Origin: Haloarcula ordinaria
Lineage (GTDB): Archaea; Halobacteriota; Halobacteria; Halobacteriales; Haloarculaceae
DNA length: 64,000 nt
Assembly (NCBI RefSeq): GCF_029338275.1
Contig: NZ_CP119789.1
Coordinates: forward strand, 2,914,001 to 2,978,000
Direction: 5' to 3'
The first letter of the stretch is position 1. Every line of letters starts with the position of its first letter. Below the pieces are notes generated by a model. The model did no database searches, was not told where the DNA came from, and saw nothing but the letters and a program-made list of their open reading frames with translations. Position numbers and translations under genes: made by a program. Positions 43,824 through 52,050 of the stretch are shown one piece after another.

Positions 43824-44819
43824 ATGCAGGAGTACATCGAACGCGTCACGGACGGCGAGGACCTGACACAGGACGAGGCACGCGAGGTCGCACGGCTCGT
43901 CTTCGAAGAAGCGACGGAAGCCCAGATCGGGGCGCTGCTGGCCGCGCTCCGGGCGAAAGGCGAGACGGAGGCCGAGATAGCCGGGTTCGCGCAGGGGATG
44001 CGCGACGCCGCCCGGACCATCTCGCCCCAGCGCGAGACGCTCGTCGACACCTGCGGGACCGGTGGCGACGACTACGACACCATCAACGTCTCGACGACGA
44101 GCGCCATCGTCGCCGCCGGCGCGGGCGTCCCCATCGCCAAGCACGGGAACTACTCGGTGTCCTCGTCGTCGGGGAGCGCCGACGTACTCGAAGTCGCCGG
44201 CGTGAACGTCGAGGCCGAACCGCCGTCGGTCGAAGAGGCCATCGAGCGCGACGGCATCGGCTTCATGCTCGCGCCGGTGTTCCACCCGGCGATGAAGGCC
44301 GTCATCGGCCCGCGCCAGGAACTCGGAATGCGGACCGTCTTCAACATCCTCGGGCCGCTGACGAACCCCGCCGGCGCGAACGCGCAGGTGCTGGGCGTCT
44401 ACGACCCCGACCTCGTCCCGATGGTCGCCGAGGCGCTGGCGCGACTGAACGTCGAGCACGCGATGGTCGTCCACGGCGCAGGACTCGACGAGATCGCCAT
44501 CCACGGTGCGACGACCGTCGCCGAAGTCCGGGGCGAACACATCGAGGAATATTCACTCCCGCCCGAGGACATCGGCCTCGAGTCGGCGGCCATCGAGGAC
44601 ATCGCCGGCGGGAGCCCGGAGGAGAACGCGGCCGACCTCCGTGGTATCGTCTCGGGCGAGGTCACCGGGGCGAAACGAGACATCATCCTCGCGAACGCCG
44701 GCGCGGCCATCTACGTCGCCGGCGTCGCCGAGACCCACGCCGAGGGGGTCGAGCTGGCCCGCGAGGCCATCGACTCCGGGGCGGCTTCGGCCAAACTCGA
44801 CGACCTGGTGGGTGAATGA
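43824..44819 (+). CDS. trpD: anthranilate phosphoribosyltransferase
   Basis: The product is 331 residues. Motifs are LVDTCGTGGDDYDTINVSTT (PRPP-binding CGTGGD), VPIAKHGNYSVSSSSGSADV (KHGN and SSxxGS) and NILGPLTNPAGANAQVLGVY. It joins anthranilate to PRPP, the second step of the tryptophan branch. ATG 43824 (MQEYIERVTDG) is chosen over 43785 because the 13 earlier codons run into the operator region. It is the first gene of trpDFEG, with ATGA overlap to trpF. Confidence 0.96.
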   Translation: MQEYIERVTDGEDLTQDEAREVARLVFEEATEAQIGALLAALRAKGETEAEIAGFAQGMRDAARTISPQRETLVDTCGTGGDDYDTINVSTTSAIVAAGAGVPIAKHGNYSVSSSSGSADVLEVAGVNVEAEPPSVEEAIERDGIGFMLAPVFHPAMKAVIGPRQELGMRTVFNILGPLTNPAGANAQVLGVYDPDLVPMVAEALARLNVEHAMVVHGAGLDEIAIHGATTVAEVRGEHIEEYSLPPEDIGLESAAIEDIAGGSPEENAADLRGIVSGEVTGAKRDIILANAGAAIYVAGVAETHAEGVELAREAIDSGAASAKLDDLVGE

Positions 44820-45463
44820 CGCGCGTCAAGCTCTGTGGCGTGACGAACGAACCCGACCGCGACGCCGTCGTCGCGAGCGGAGCCGACGCCGTCGGCGTCG
44901 TCCACGGCGTCCCCGTCGACACGCCCCGCGAAGTCGACGAAGCAACGGCCAGGAGCCTCGTCGCGGGTGTCCCACCGCTGGTCACGGGTGTGCTGGTGAC
45001 GATGCCACGGACGGTCCAGGAGGCCGTCAAGCGCGTCGAGACGGTCGAACCCGACGCCGTGCAGGTCCACGACGGGCTGACACCCGCCGAGCTAGGGGCG
45101 CTCGACCGACGAATCACGCAGTCTATCGTCGCCGTCGTCGACGCCGAGAGCGACGATATCGAGGACTATGCCGACCACGCCGACGCCCTGCTCGTCGACT
45201 CGGTGGACGCCGCGGGCGCGGGCGGGACGGGCGAGACCCACGACTGGGAGCGCACGCGCGAGGTCGTCGAGTCGCTCTCCGTGCCAGTGATTCTGGCCGG
45301 CGGGCTCACCCCCGAGAACGTCGGTGACGCCATCGAGACGGTGCGGCCGTTCGCCGTCGACGCAGCCTCGGGTGTCGAGCAGTCAGGTGGTCGGAAAGAC
45401 CACGGCGCCATCGAGGCGTTCGTCTCGAACGTCGCCGCGGCCGACCGGGAGGTGTCGGCGTGA
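44816..45463 (+). CDS. trpF: phosphoribosylanthranilate isomerase
   Basis: The protein is 215 residues, a TIM barrel. MTRVKLCGVTNEPDRDAVVA has the catalytic Cys. ADALLVDSVDAAGAGGTGET carries the Asp and phosphate loop. LAGGLTPENVGDAIE and AVDAASGVEQSGGRKDHGAI complete the phosphate site. It performs the Amadori rearrangement after TrpD. Start and stop overlap neighbours by 4 bp on both sides (ATGA and GTGA), a tightly coupled operon. Confidence 0.95.
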   Translation: MTRVKLCGVTNEPDRDAVVASGADAVGVVHGVPVDTPREVDEATARSLVAGVPPLVTGVLVTMPRTVQEAVKRVETVEPDAVQVHDGLTPAELGALDRRITQSIVAVVDAESDDIEDYADHADALLVDSVDAAGAGGTGETHDWERTREVVESLSVPVILAGGLTPENVGDAIETVRPFAVDAASGVEQSGGRKDHGAIEAFVSNVAAADREVSA

Positions 45464-47076
45464 GCCTCGACGTCTCCCGCGAGGAGTTCGCCGAGTTCGC
45501 CGAGGCCGACCGGCCGGTCGTCGTGCGCGCGGCCGCCCAACTCGACGTCGACGTCGAACCGCTCGCCGCGTACGCCGCGCTGGCCGGGGGGACCGGCGAC
45601 GTGGACGCGAGCGACTACACGTTCCTCTTGGAGAGCGCCGAGAAGGTCGCCTCCAGCGACCCCGACGGCGCGTTCGCCCCGGAGACAGACGACCGCCACG
45701 CGCGGTTCTCCTTCGTGGGGTACGACCCGCGAGCAGTCGTCACCGTCCACGGCGAGGAGAGCGACGTCGAGGTGTTCGACGACCGGTACGCCGACCTGGT
45801 GACGACCGACGGCGGCGACGTCGTCGACGACCTGCGGTCGGCGATGCCCGACGTCGGGTTGCGCGGTTTCCCCGAGATGAACCGCCAGCACCTCGAAGGC
45901 GGCCTCGTCGGGTTCCTCTCGTACGACGCCGTCTACGACCTCTGGCTGGACGAAGTCGGACTCGACCGGCCCGACTCGCGGTTCCCCGACGCGCAGTTCG
46001 TCCTCACCACGGCGACGGTCCGCTTCGACCACGCGGAAGACTCGGTCGAACTGGTGTTCACGCCCGTCGTCCGAGCGGACGAGGACGCCGGCGAGCGCTA
46101 CGACGAACTAGTCGTCGAGGCCGAGCGCGTCGAAGCAGTGCTCGCCGACCTCGACCCGCTGTCGACCGGCGGCTTCACCCGGACCGACGAGGTCGCGGGC
46201 CCGCAAGACGAGTACGAGGACGCCGTCGAGCGCGCCAAGGAGTACGTCCTCTCGGGGGACATCTACCAGGGCGTCATCTCGCGGACCCGCGAACTGTACG
46301 GCGAGGTCGACCCGCTGGGGTTCTACGAGGCGCTCCGCGAGGTGAACCCCTCGCCGTACATGTACTTGCTTGGCTACGACGACCTGACTATCATCGGCGC
46401 CAGCCCCGAGACGCTGGTGTCGGTGGCCGGCGACCACGTCGTCTCGAACCCCATCGCCGGCACGTGCCCGCGCGGGAACTCGCCCGTCGAGGACCGACGG
46501 CTGGCCGGCGAGATGCTCGCCGACGGGAAGGAACGGGCCGAACACACGATGCTCGTCGACCTGGCACGGAACGACGTCCGCCGGGTCTCAGAGGCCGGGT
46601 CCGTCCGCGTCGAGGAGTTCATGAACGTCCTGAAGTACAGCCACGTCCAGCACATCGAATCCACCGTCACGGGCCAGCTCGCCGCCGACTGTGACGCCTT
46701 CGACGCGGCACGCGCGGCGTTCCCCGCCGGGACGCTCTCGGGCGCGCCGAAGATCCGGGCGATGGAGATAATCGACGAACTCGAACGCTCGCCGCGCGGC
46801 CCCTACGGCGGCGGGGTCGGCTACTTCGACTGGGCCGGCGACACCGATCTCGCCATCGTCATCCGTTCGGCGACCATCGAGGACGGCGCGACCGACGGGG
46901 ACGACTCCGGCGACCGGATCACGGTGCAGGCCGGCGCCGGCATCGTCGCCGACTCCGACCCGGAGAGCGAGTACGTCGAGACCGAGCAGAAGATGGACGG
47001 CGTGCTCACGGCGCTCGAACGAATCGAGGAGACGCCGGAGACTCAGGGAGACGCTAGTGTGGAGGGCCAGCGATGA
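45460..47076 (+). CDS. trpE: anthranilate synthase component I
   Basis: The product is 538 residues. FLLESAEKVASSDPDGAFAP contains the LLES(A) motif for tryptophan feedback binding. The chorismate-binding domain has GDIYQGVISRTRELYG, PYMYLLGYDDLTIIGASPET, PIAGTCPRGNSPVEDRRLAG and FPAGTLSGAPKIRAMEIIDE. The GTG start at 45460 overlaps the trpF stop. It makes anthranilate from chorismate with ammonia from TrpG, whose gene overlaps its end (ATGA). The long acidic loops are halophilic. Confidence 0.96.
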   Translation: MSLDVSREEFAEFAEADRPVVVRAAAQLDVDVEPLAAYAALAGGTGDVDASDYTFLLESAEKVASSDPDGAFAPETDDRHARFSFVGYDPRAVVTVHGEESDVEVFDDRYADLVTTDGGDVVDDLRSAMPDVGLRGFPEMNRQHLEGGLVGFLSYDAVYDLWLDEVGLDRPDSRFPDAQFVLTTATVRFDHAEDSVELVFTPVVRADEDAGERYDELVVEAERVEAVLADLDPLSTGGFTRTDEVAGPQDEYEDAVERAKEYVLSGDIYQGVISRTRELYGEVDPLGFYEALREVNPSPYMYLLGYDDLTIIGASPETLVSVAGDHVVSNPIAGTCPRGNSPVEDRRLAGEMLADGKERAEHTMLVDLARNDVRRVSEAGSVRVEEFMNVLKYSHVQHIESTVTGQLAADCDAFDAARAAFPAGTLSGAPKIRAMEIIDELERSPRGPYGGGVGYFDWAGDTDLAIVIRSATIEDGATDGDDSGDRITVQAGAGIVADSDPESEYVETEQKMDGVLTALERIEETPETQGDASVEGQR

Positions 47077-47723
47077 GTTCCGCCTCCGTCGCCACGACCG
47101 ACGACGTCGCAAGCGAGGACCTCCGGGTGCTGTTCGTCGACAACTTCGACTCCTTCACCTACAACCTCGTCGAGTACGTCTCCGAGTACGCCGAGACCGA
47201 GGTCGTCCGGAACACCGCGTCGCTCGAGGACATCGACGCCTACGACCCCGACGCCATCGTCATCTCGCCGGGGCCAGGTCACCCGAAAAACGAGCGCGAC
47301 GTCGGCGTGACGATGGACGTCCTGACCGAGCGCAGTACCGAGATACCGACGCTCGGCGTCTGTCTCGGCCTCGAGGCGGCCGTCTACGCCTACGGCGGTA
47401 CCATCGGGCGCGCGCCGGAACCCATCCACGGGAAGGCGTTCCCCATCACCCACGACGGGAAGGGCGTCTTCCGCGGCCTCGAACAGGGGTTCCAGGGCGG
47501 GCGCTACCACTCGCTGGTCGCGCTCGACGTCCCGGACGTCTTCGAGGTGAGCGCGACGACGCCGGCCAACGCCGCGGCCAGCAGCGATCACGACGACGAG
47601 ACAGACCTGGTGATGGGTGTCCGTCACCGCGAGTACCCCATCGAGGCGGTCCAGTTCCACCCCGAATCGGTCCTCACCTCCGTGGGGCACGACGTCATCC
47701 GGAACTTCCTCGCGGACGTCTAG
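47073..47723 (+). CDS. trpG: anthranilate synthase component II (glutamine amidotransferase)
   Basis: The protein is 216 residues. LFVDNFDSFTYNLVEYVSEY is the class I GATase start, VISPGPGHPK the oxyanion region, TLGVCLGLEAAVYAYGG the catalytic Cys and EAVQFHPESVLTSVGH the His and Glu. It delivers ammonia to TrpE. It is the last gene of the operon. trpC, trpB and trpA are not in the window and are typically a separate cluster in haloarchaea. Its stop lies in CTAG at 47720-47723 together with the convergent small membrane protein gene. Confidence 0.95.
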   Translation: MSSASVATTDDVASEDLRVLFVDNFDSFTYNLVEYVSEYAETEVVRNTASLEDIDAYDPDAIVISPGPGHPKNERDVGVTMDVLTERSTEIPTLGVCLGLEAAVYAYGGTIGRAPEPIHGKAFPITHDGKGVFRGLEQGFQGGRYHSLVALDVPDVFEVSATTPANAAASSDHDDETDLVMGVRHREYPIEAVQFHPESVLTSVGHDVIRNFLADV

Positions 47724-47908
47724 AGTATCTGGAACCCGAAGATCCCGAGCACCCACAGCGCCGCCACGGCGAGGATCGCGAGGACGACCAGTCGCCAGGC
47801 CACCTTCATCACGACGCGACCGACGAGCAGGACCACGGCCAGCGCGACCAGTCCGACCAGCAGGGCCGGCGGAGAGGCGAACGACCCGAGTTGGAGTAAG
47901 GGAATCAT
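47720..47908 (-). CDS. small two-helix membrane protein
   Basis: The protein is 62 residues with two helices (ASPPALLVGLVALAVVLLVG and VVLAILAVAALWVLGIFGF) and no other motif. ATG 47908 (MIPLLQLGSF) is chosen; the upstream extension is arginine- and proline-rich and looks non-coding. Function is unknown. The stop overlaps the trpG stop by four bases. Confidence 0.65.
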   Translation of the reverse strand: MIPLLQLGSFASPPALLVGLVALAVVLLVGRVVMKVAWRLVVLAILAVAALWVLGIFGFQIL

Positions 47909-48345
47909 ACGTGGCCTGACGCATCCGTGACACAAGTACTTCGTGGCCAGTCGGCGGGCGTCGGCACCCGGAACGGGTCTGCGGGCCAGCGCACGCACAG
48001 GCCGGCTTCGACCGGGACGCTGAACCCGAAAACCGCAAGACGGGGGCGCGTCAGACATACATCGGCCCTGGAACAGGAAGGGGACGCGTTCCGGGTTACC
48101 TCCACCCGAAAACCCCCTCTGATTTCTACTGGATATTCGAACCTCGTCCGGTGGTTCTGTCGGGCCCGATTTCACTTTCACTGCGGTCTACACAGCATTA
48201 ATAACGTGCCGTCGTTCCTATTGTTCGTACGCGAGTCCGTTCGCGCGACGCAGCAGGGGCACCGACAGACAACCATCGTAGTTACCACTCCGGGTACCCT
48301 ACGACGAACCAGGAATTTGCAGTTCAACAGGGTTATACGCCATCC
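47909..48345. other. non-coding interval upstream of nrdJ
   Basis: No ORF with haloarchaeal composition is seen. AT-rich spots at 48196-48206 (CATTAATAACG) and 48333-48337 (TTATA) are candidate promoter elements for nrdJ. The distance from both to the nrdJ ATG leaves an untranslated leader that holds the short ORF at 48346. No cobalamin riboswitch fold was recognised, though one cannot be excluded by eye. Confidence 0.45.
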
Positions 48346-48447
48346 ATGAATACGTATCTGCCGCCAGAAATGACAGGGATTCGGCCAGCATTCACACGAG
48401 GGATCGACCGACAGCGGGGCGCTGTGGGTGGGAGGACAGCGAGATGA
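48346..48447 (+). CDS. 33-codon ORF overlapping the nrdJ start
   Basis: The frame MNTYLPPEMTGIRP continues to a TGA overlapping the nrdJ ATG (ATGA at 48444-48447). The peptide is basic (RGIDRQRGAVGGRTAR at its end). nrdJ has its own GGAGGA ribosome-binding site at 48430-48435, so coupling is not required. It could be a leader peptide or a chance frame. Confidence 0.25.
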   Translation: MNTYLPPEMTGIRPAFTRGIDRQRGAVGGRTAR

Positions 48448-51400
48448 GTAACGCGGACCTCTCCGCCGACGAACTCACGCTCCCGATCAAACGAACCGAC
48501 GGGGACACGCTCGAAGAGCGCCTGACCGGGAACGCATACAACAACATCCTCCCGGCTCGCTACCTCCGCAAGGACGCCAACGGCGACCTCGTCGAGAGCC
48601 CCGAAGCGCTGTTCGAGCGGGTCGCGAAGAACATCGCGCTCGCCGAGGCCGTCTTCGAGGCCGAGAAACAGGACGTCGAGATCACGGTCACGCCGGCCCA
48701 GCTCAAGCCCGGCCACCCGCGGCGCGACGAGCTCGCCGCCGAGGTGTTCGGCACGGGGACGAGCACGGAAGACGACGCCGAGACATCGCTCTCCGTGTAC
48801 AACGTCAACAAGTTCGCGTACGACACCATCGTGCCCGAACTCCCCGGCGAGATTCGGACCCACGTCGAGGAGACAGCCGACGCCTTCCAGGAGCAGATGG
48901 AGCAGCTCTCGTTCATGCCCAACTCGCCGACGCTGATGAACGCCGGCGACGAGCTCCAGCAGCTCTCGGCGTGTTTCGTCGACTCGCCCGACGACGACAT
49001 CGACGACATCCACCAGACCGCCAAGGAGGCCGCACAGGTCTTCCAGTCCGGCGGCGGCATGGGCTACGCGTTCTGGCGCCTCCGCCCGTACGGCGACCCC
49101 GTCGGGTCGACCGGGGGCATCGCCAGCGGCCCGATCACGTTCATGCGGACCTACGACCAGATGTGCGAGACCATCGCCCAGGGCGGCGCCCGGCGCGGTG
49201 CACAGATGGGCGTCATGCGCGTCTCCCATCCGGACGTCATCCAGTTCATCCACGCCAAGAACAAGGACGTCTCGCTGGCCGAGACCCTGCGCCTGAACGA
49301 CCCGGACGACTTCACGCACAACTCCTTCGCCGAAGCCCTGGAGGAGGCCCGCGAACTCATCGACGACGAGGGGAAGGTCCCCAAGCACCTCCGGAACGCC
49401 GTCGAGGGCCACCTCTCGAACTTCAACATCTCGGTGGGCATCACCGACGGCTTCATGGAGGCGCTGCAGAACGGCGAGGACTTCACCTTCACCAACCCCC
49501 GGACCGAGGAGCCACACGTCGCCACCCCCGAGACCGTCGAACTCTACGAGATGTTCGACCTCGGCGAGTACGTCGAGGCCGGCGAGGTGCTCTCGATCCC
49601 CGCCGAGAAACTCTGGGAGCGCATCGTCCAGGGCGCCCACGAGAACGGCGAACCGGGCGTCATCTACCTCGAACGCGTCAACAAACAGCACTCCTTCGAC
49701 GTCGAGAAACACCCCGACCACCGGATTCTCGCGACGAACCCCTGTGGCGAACAGCCCTTAGAGGAGTACGAGGCCTGCAACCTCGGGCACATCAACCTCT
49801 CGACGCTCGCCGCCCAGGACGCCCCGGACTACCGCGTCTGGGCCGAGGACCACGCCGACGAGTACGACTCCACGGAGGCCGCCATCGACGCGTTCCTCGA
49901 CGACGCGATGGACTGGGACGAGTTCGATACGCGCATCGAACTGGGTACCCGGTTCCTGGAGAACGTCGTCACGATGTCGGACTTCCCGGTCGAGAAGATC
50001 GAGAAAAAGGTTCGAGAGATGCGCAAAATCGGCCTGGGCATCATGGGCCTCGCGCAACTGTACATCCAGCTGGGCGTCGAGTACGGTTCGCCCGAGGCCA
50101 ACGAGGTCGCCCGGCAGCTGATGCGCCACATCAACCACGGCTCGAAGGCCGCCAGTCACGAACTCGCCGAGGACCGTGGCGTCTTCGAGGAGTGGGACAA
50201 CTCCAAGTACGCGAACCCCACGGAGTACCGCGAGTGGTTCGAGAAACAGACCGGCGAGGACGCCGACGACTGGGCCGACGGCTACCCCATCCGCAACCAC
50301 AACACGACGACCATCGCCCCGACCGGCACGACGTCGATGATCGGCAACACCACCGGCGGCTGTGAGCCAATCTACAACGTCGCCTACTACAAGAACGTCT
50401 CCGACGACGTCCAGGGCGACGAGATGCTCGTCGAATTCGACGACTACTTCCTGCGGGCCCTGGAGGAGAACGGCGTCGACGTCGAGGCCGTCAAGCAGGA
50501 GGCCCAGGAGCAGATGGCCGAGAACCGGTTCGACGGCGTCGCCGGCCTCTCGACGGTGCCCGACGCGCTGGGCGAACTGTTCGTCACCACCGGCGACCTC
50601 TCGGCCCGCGACCACGCGGGCGTCCAGGTCGCCTGCCAGGAGGGCGTCGACTCCGCCATCTCCAAGACGGTCAACGCCCCGAACGACTCGACCATCGAGG
50701 ACGCCGCCGAAGTGTTCGAGTACATCTACGACCACGGCGGGAAGGGCGTCACCTACTACCGCGACGGCACCCGCTCGAAGCAGGTGCTGACCACGCGGGC
50801 CCAGAACGCCGAGTTCGCCGACATGGACGCCGACGAGATCGTCGCCCAGATCGAAGAGATGTTCGGCGGCATCGAGGGCTTCCTCGAGGACGAGGCCGTC
50901 CAGGCCGCCCTCGCAGAGTCCGTCGACGACATCCTGAGCGTCGCCGACGGCGAGCAGACGGAGTTCGCCAAGAAGCAGTCCCGCCCGGACGTCCTCCACG
51001 GCGTCACCCAGCGCATCGACACCGGCTACGGGAAACTGTACGTCAACATCAACGAGGACCCGTCGGCCGAGCGGCCGTTCGAGCTGTTCGCCAACATCGG
51101 CAACTCCGGCGGCTTCACCGCTTCGTTCACCGAAGCGCTGGCCAAGACCATCTCGACGGCGCTGCGCTCGGGCGTGGACCCCGAAGAGATCGCCGACGAG
51201 CTGCAGGGTATCCGGTCGCCGAAGGTCGCCTGGGACAAGGGCGAGCAGATCCAGTCCATCCCAGACGCCATCGGCACGGCCCTGCGTCGCTACCTCGACG
51301 GCGAGGTCGACAAGGCCTACCCGCAACAGACCACGCTCGAAGAGACCGCCGAAGAAGAGGAGGGGCGCGCCGAAGCCGAGCCCTCGACGCACACCGACGG

Positions 51401-51608
51401 CGGCCCGACGGCGGTCGACGCCGGTGCGCGCCAGACGCAGTCCGACACCGGCCCGGAGGCCGAAGCCGGTGGGTCGGCTGCCGACAGTGACCAGCAGGCG
51501 CTCATCGACGCGGGCGAGAGCCCCGAGTGTCCGGACTGTGGCTCGCTGTCGCTGTACTACTCGGAAGGCTGCAAGACCTGCGAGTCCTGTGGCTGGTCCG
51601 AGTGCTGA
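48444..51608 (+). CDS. nrdJ: class II (adenosylcobalamin-dependent) ribonucleoside-diphosphate reductase
   Basis: The product is 1054 residues. Key segments are MPNSPTLMNAGDELQQLSAC (first redox Cys), LATNPCGEQPLEEYEACNLG (active-site Cys with the second redox Cys region) and IAPTGTTSMIGNTTGGCEPI. The C-terminus has a TSCPD-like domain and a zinc ribbon (SPECPDCGSLSLYYSEG and CKTCESCGWSEC) that also hosts the re-reduction cysteines. It makes dNDPs without oxygen. A GGAGGA at 48430-48435 is the ribosome-binding site. The Asp/Glu/Thr-rich linker at about 955-1015 is a halophilic insertion. Confidence 0.95.
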   Translation: MSNADLSADELTLPIKRTDGDTLEERLTGNAYNNILPARYLRKDANGDLVESPEALFERVAKNIALAEAVFEAEKQDVEITVTPAQLKPGHPRRDELAAEVFGTGTSTEDDAETSLSVYNVNKFAYDTIVPELPGEIRTHVEETADAFQEQMEQLSFMPNSPTLMNAGDELQQLSACFVDSPDDDIDDIHQTAKEAAQVFQSGGGMGYAFWRLRPYGDPVGSTGGIASGPITFMRTYDQMCETIAQGGARRGAQMGVMRVSHPDVIQFIHAKNKDVSLAETLRLNDPDDFTHNSFAEALEEARELIDDEGKVPKHLRNAVEGHLSNFNISVGITDGFMEALQNGEDFTFTNPRTEEPHVATPETVELYEMFDLGEYVEAGEVLSIPAEKLWERIVQGAHENGEPGVIYLERVNKQHSFDVEKHPDHRILATNPCGEQPLEEYEACNLGHINLSTLAAQDAPDYRVWAEDHADEYDSTEAAIDAFLDDAMDWDEFDTRIELGTRFLENVVTMSDFPVEKIEKKVREMRKIGLGIMGLAQLYIQLGVEYGSPEANEVARQLMRHINHGSKAASHELAEDRGVFEEWDNSKYANPTEYREWFEKQTGEDADDWADGYPIRNHNTTTIAPTGTTSMIGNTTGGCEPIYNVAYYKNVSDDVQGDEMLVEFDDYFLRALEENGVDVEAVKQEAQEQMAENRFDGVAGLSTVPDALGELFVTTGDLSARDHAGVQVACQEGVDSAISKTVNAPNDSTIEDAAEVFEYIYDHGGKGVTYYRDGTRSKQVLTTRAQNAEFADMDADEIVAQIEEMFGGIEGFLEDEAVQAALAESVDDILSVADGEQTEFAKKQSRPDVLHGVTQRIDTGYGKLYVNINEDPSAERPFELFANIGNSGGFTASFTEALAKTISTALRSGVDPEEIADELQGIRSPKVAWDKGEQIQSIPDAIGTALRRYLDGEVDKAYPQQTTLEETAEEEEGRAEAEPSTHTDGGPTAVDAGARQTQSDTGPEAEAGGSAADSDQQALIDAGESPECPDCGSLSLYYSEGCKTCESCGWSEC

Positions 51609-51743
51609 TAGTGACGCCTGTGAGTCAGTCCGGTATCGACCGCACGCCGTCGCGCGGTCGTCCCAGGACACAGTCACAGTACTCACTGTGACGCGGCCTG
51701 TGTGACATACGGAGTCTACGTTTCGTTTTCGCCGTCGGCGTTT

Positions 51744-51896
51744 CTATCGCGGCACGTCCACCCAACCGCTGATCCACGACTCTCCCTCGCCAGGGACGTA
51801 CGCGACCCGAATGCCGCCGAACTCCGTAATCTCGACGTCGTCTGGGAGCGGGTCCGGGTCGGGCTCCTGCCGGTCGAAGAACTCCTCGTGACTCAT
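51744..51896 (-). CDS. small acidic hypothetical protein
   Basis: The protein is 50 residues, acidic (QEPDPDPLPDDVEITEFGGI), with WISGWVDVPR at its end. ATG 51896 (MSHEEFFDRQ) is chosen; an upstream ATG at 51989 would add a basic, unlike stretch. No family is recognised, but the composition is strongly haloarchaeal. Confidence 0.55.
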   Translation of the reverse strand: MSHEEFFDRQEPDPDPLPDDVEITEFGGIRVAYVPGEGESWISGWVDVPR

Positions 51897-52050
51897 CGGG
51901 CCCTCCGTCGGCGGGCCGGCGGCGCGGCGCTGTGGGTGCGGTCGGTCTGGTCCATGCCTTTTCGACCGACCACTCTGCGGGCTAACCATGTCGTTATTCA
52001 CGGAGTAGCTCGGAGTAGAAAGACCGTACGTCGGCGGTAGCAGGGCGTTT

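Noticed and set aside
48196..48443. Possible cobalamin riboswitch before nrdJ
   Set aside because: No conserved cobalamin-box pattern could be found by eye, and archaeal cobalamin riboswitches are rare.
48333..49721. Minus-strand frame of 462 codons over the 5' part of nrdJ
   Set aside because: Antisense to a clear ribonucleotide reductase; the repeated Val/Asp/Leu composition is that of antisense haloarchaeal DNA.
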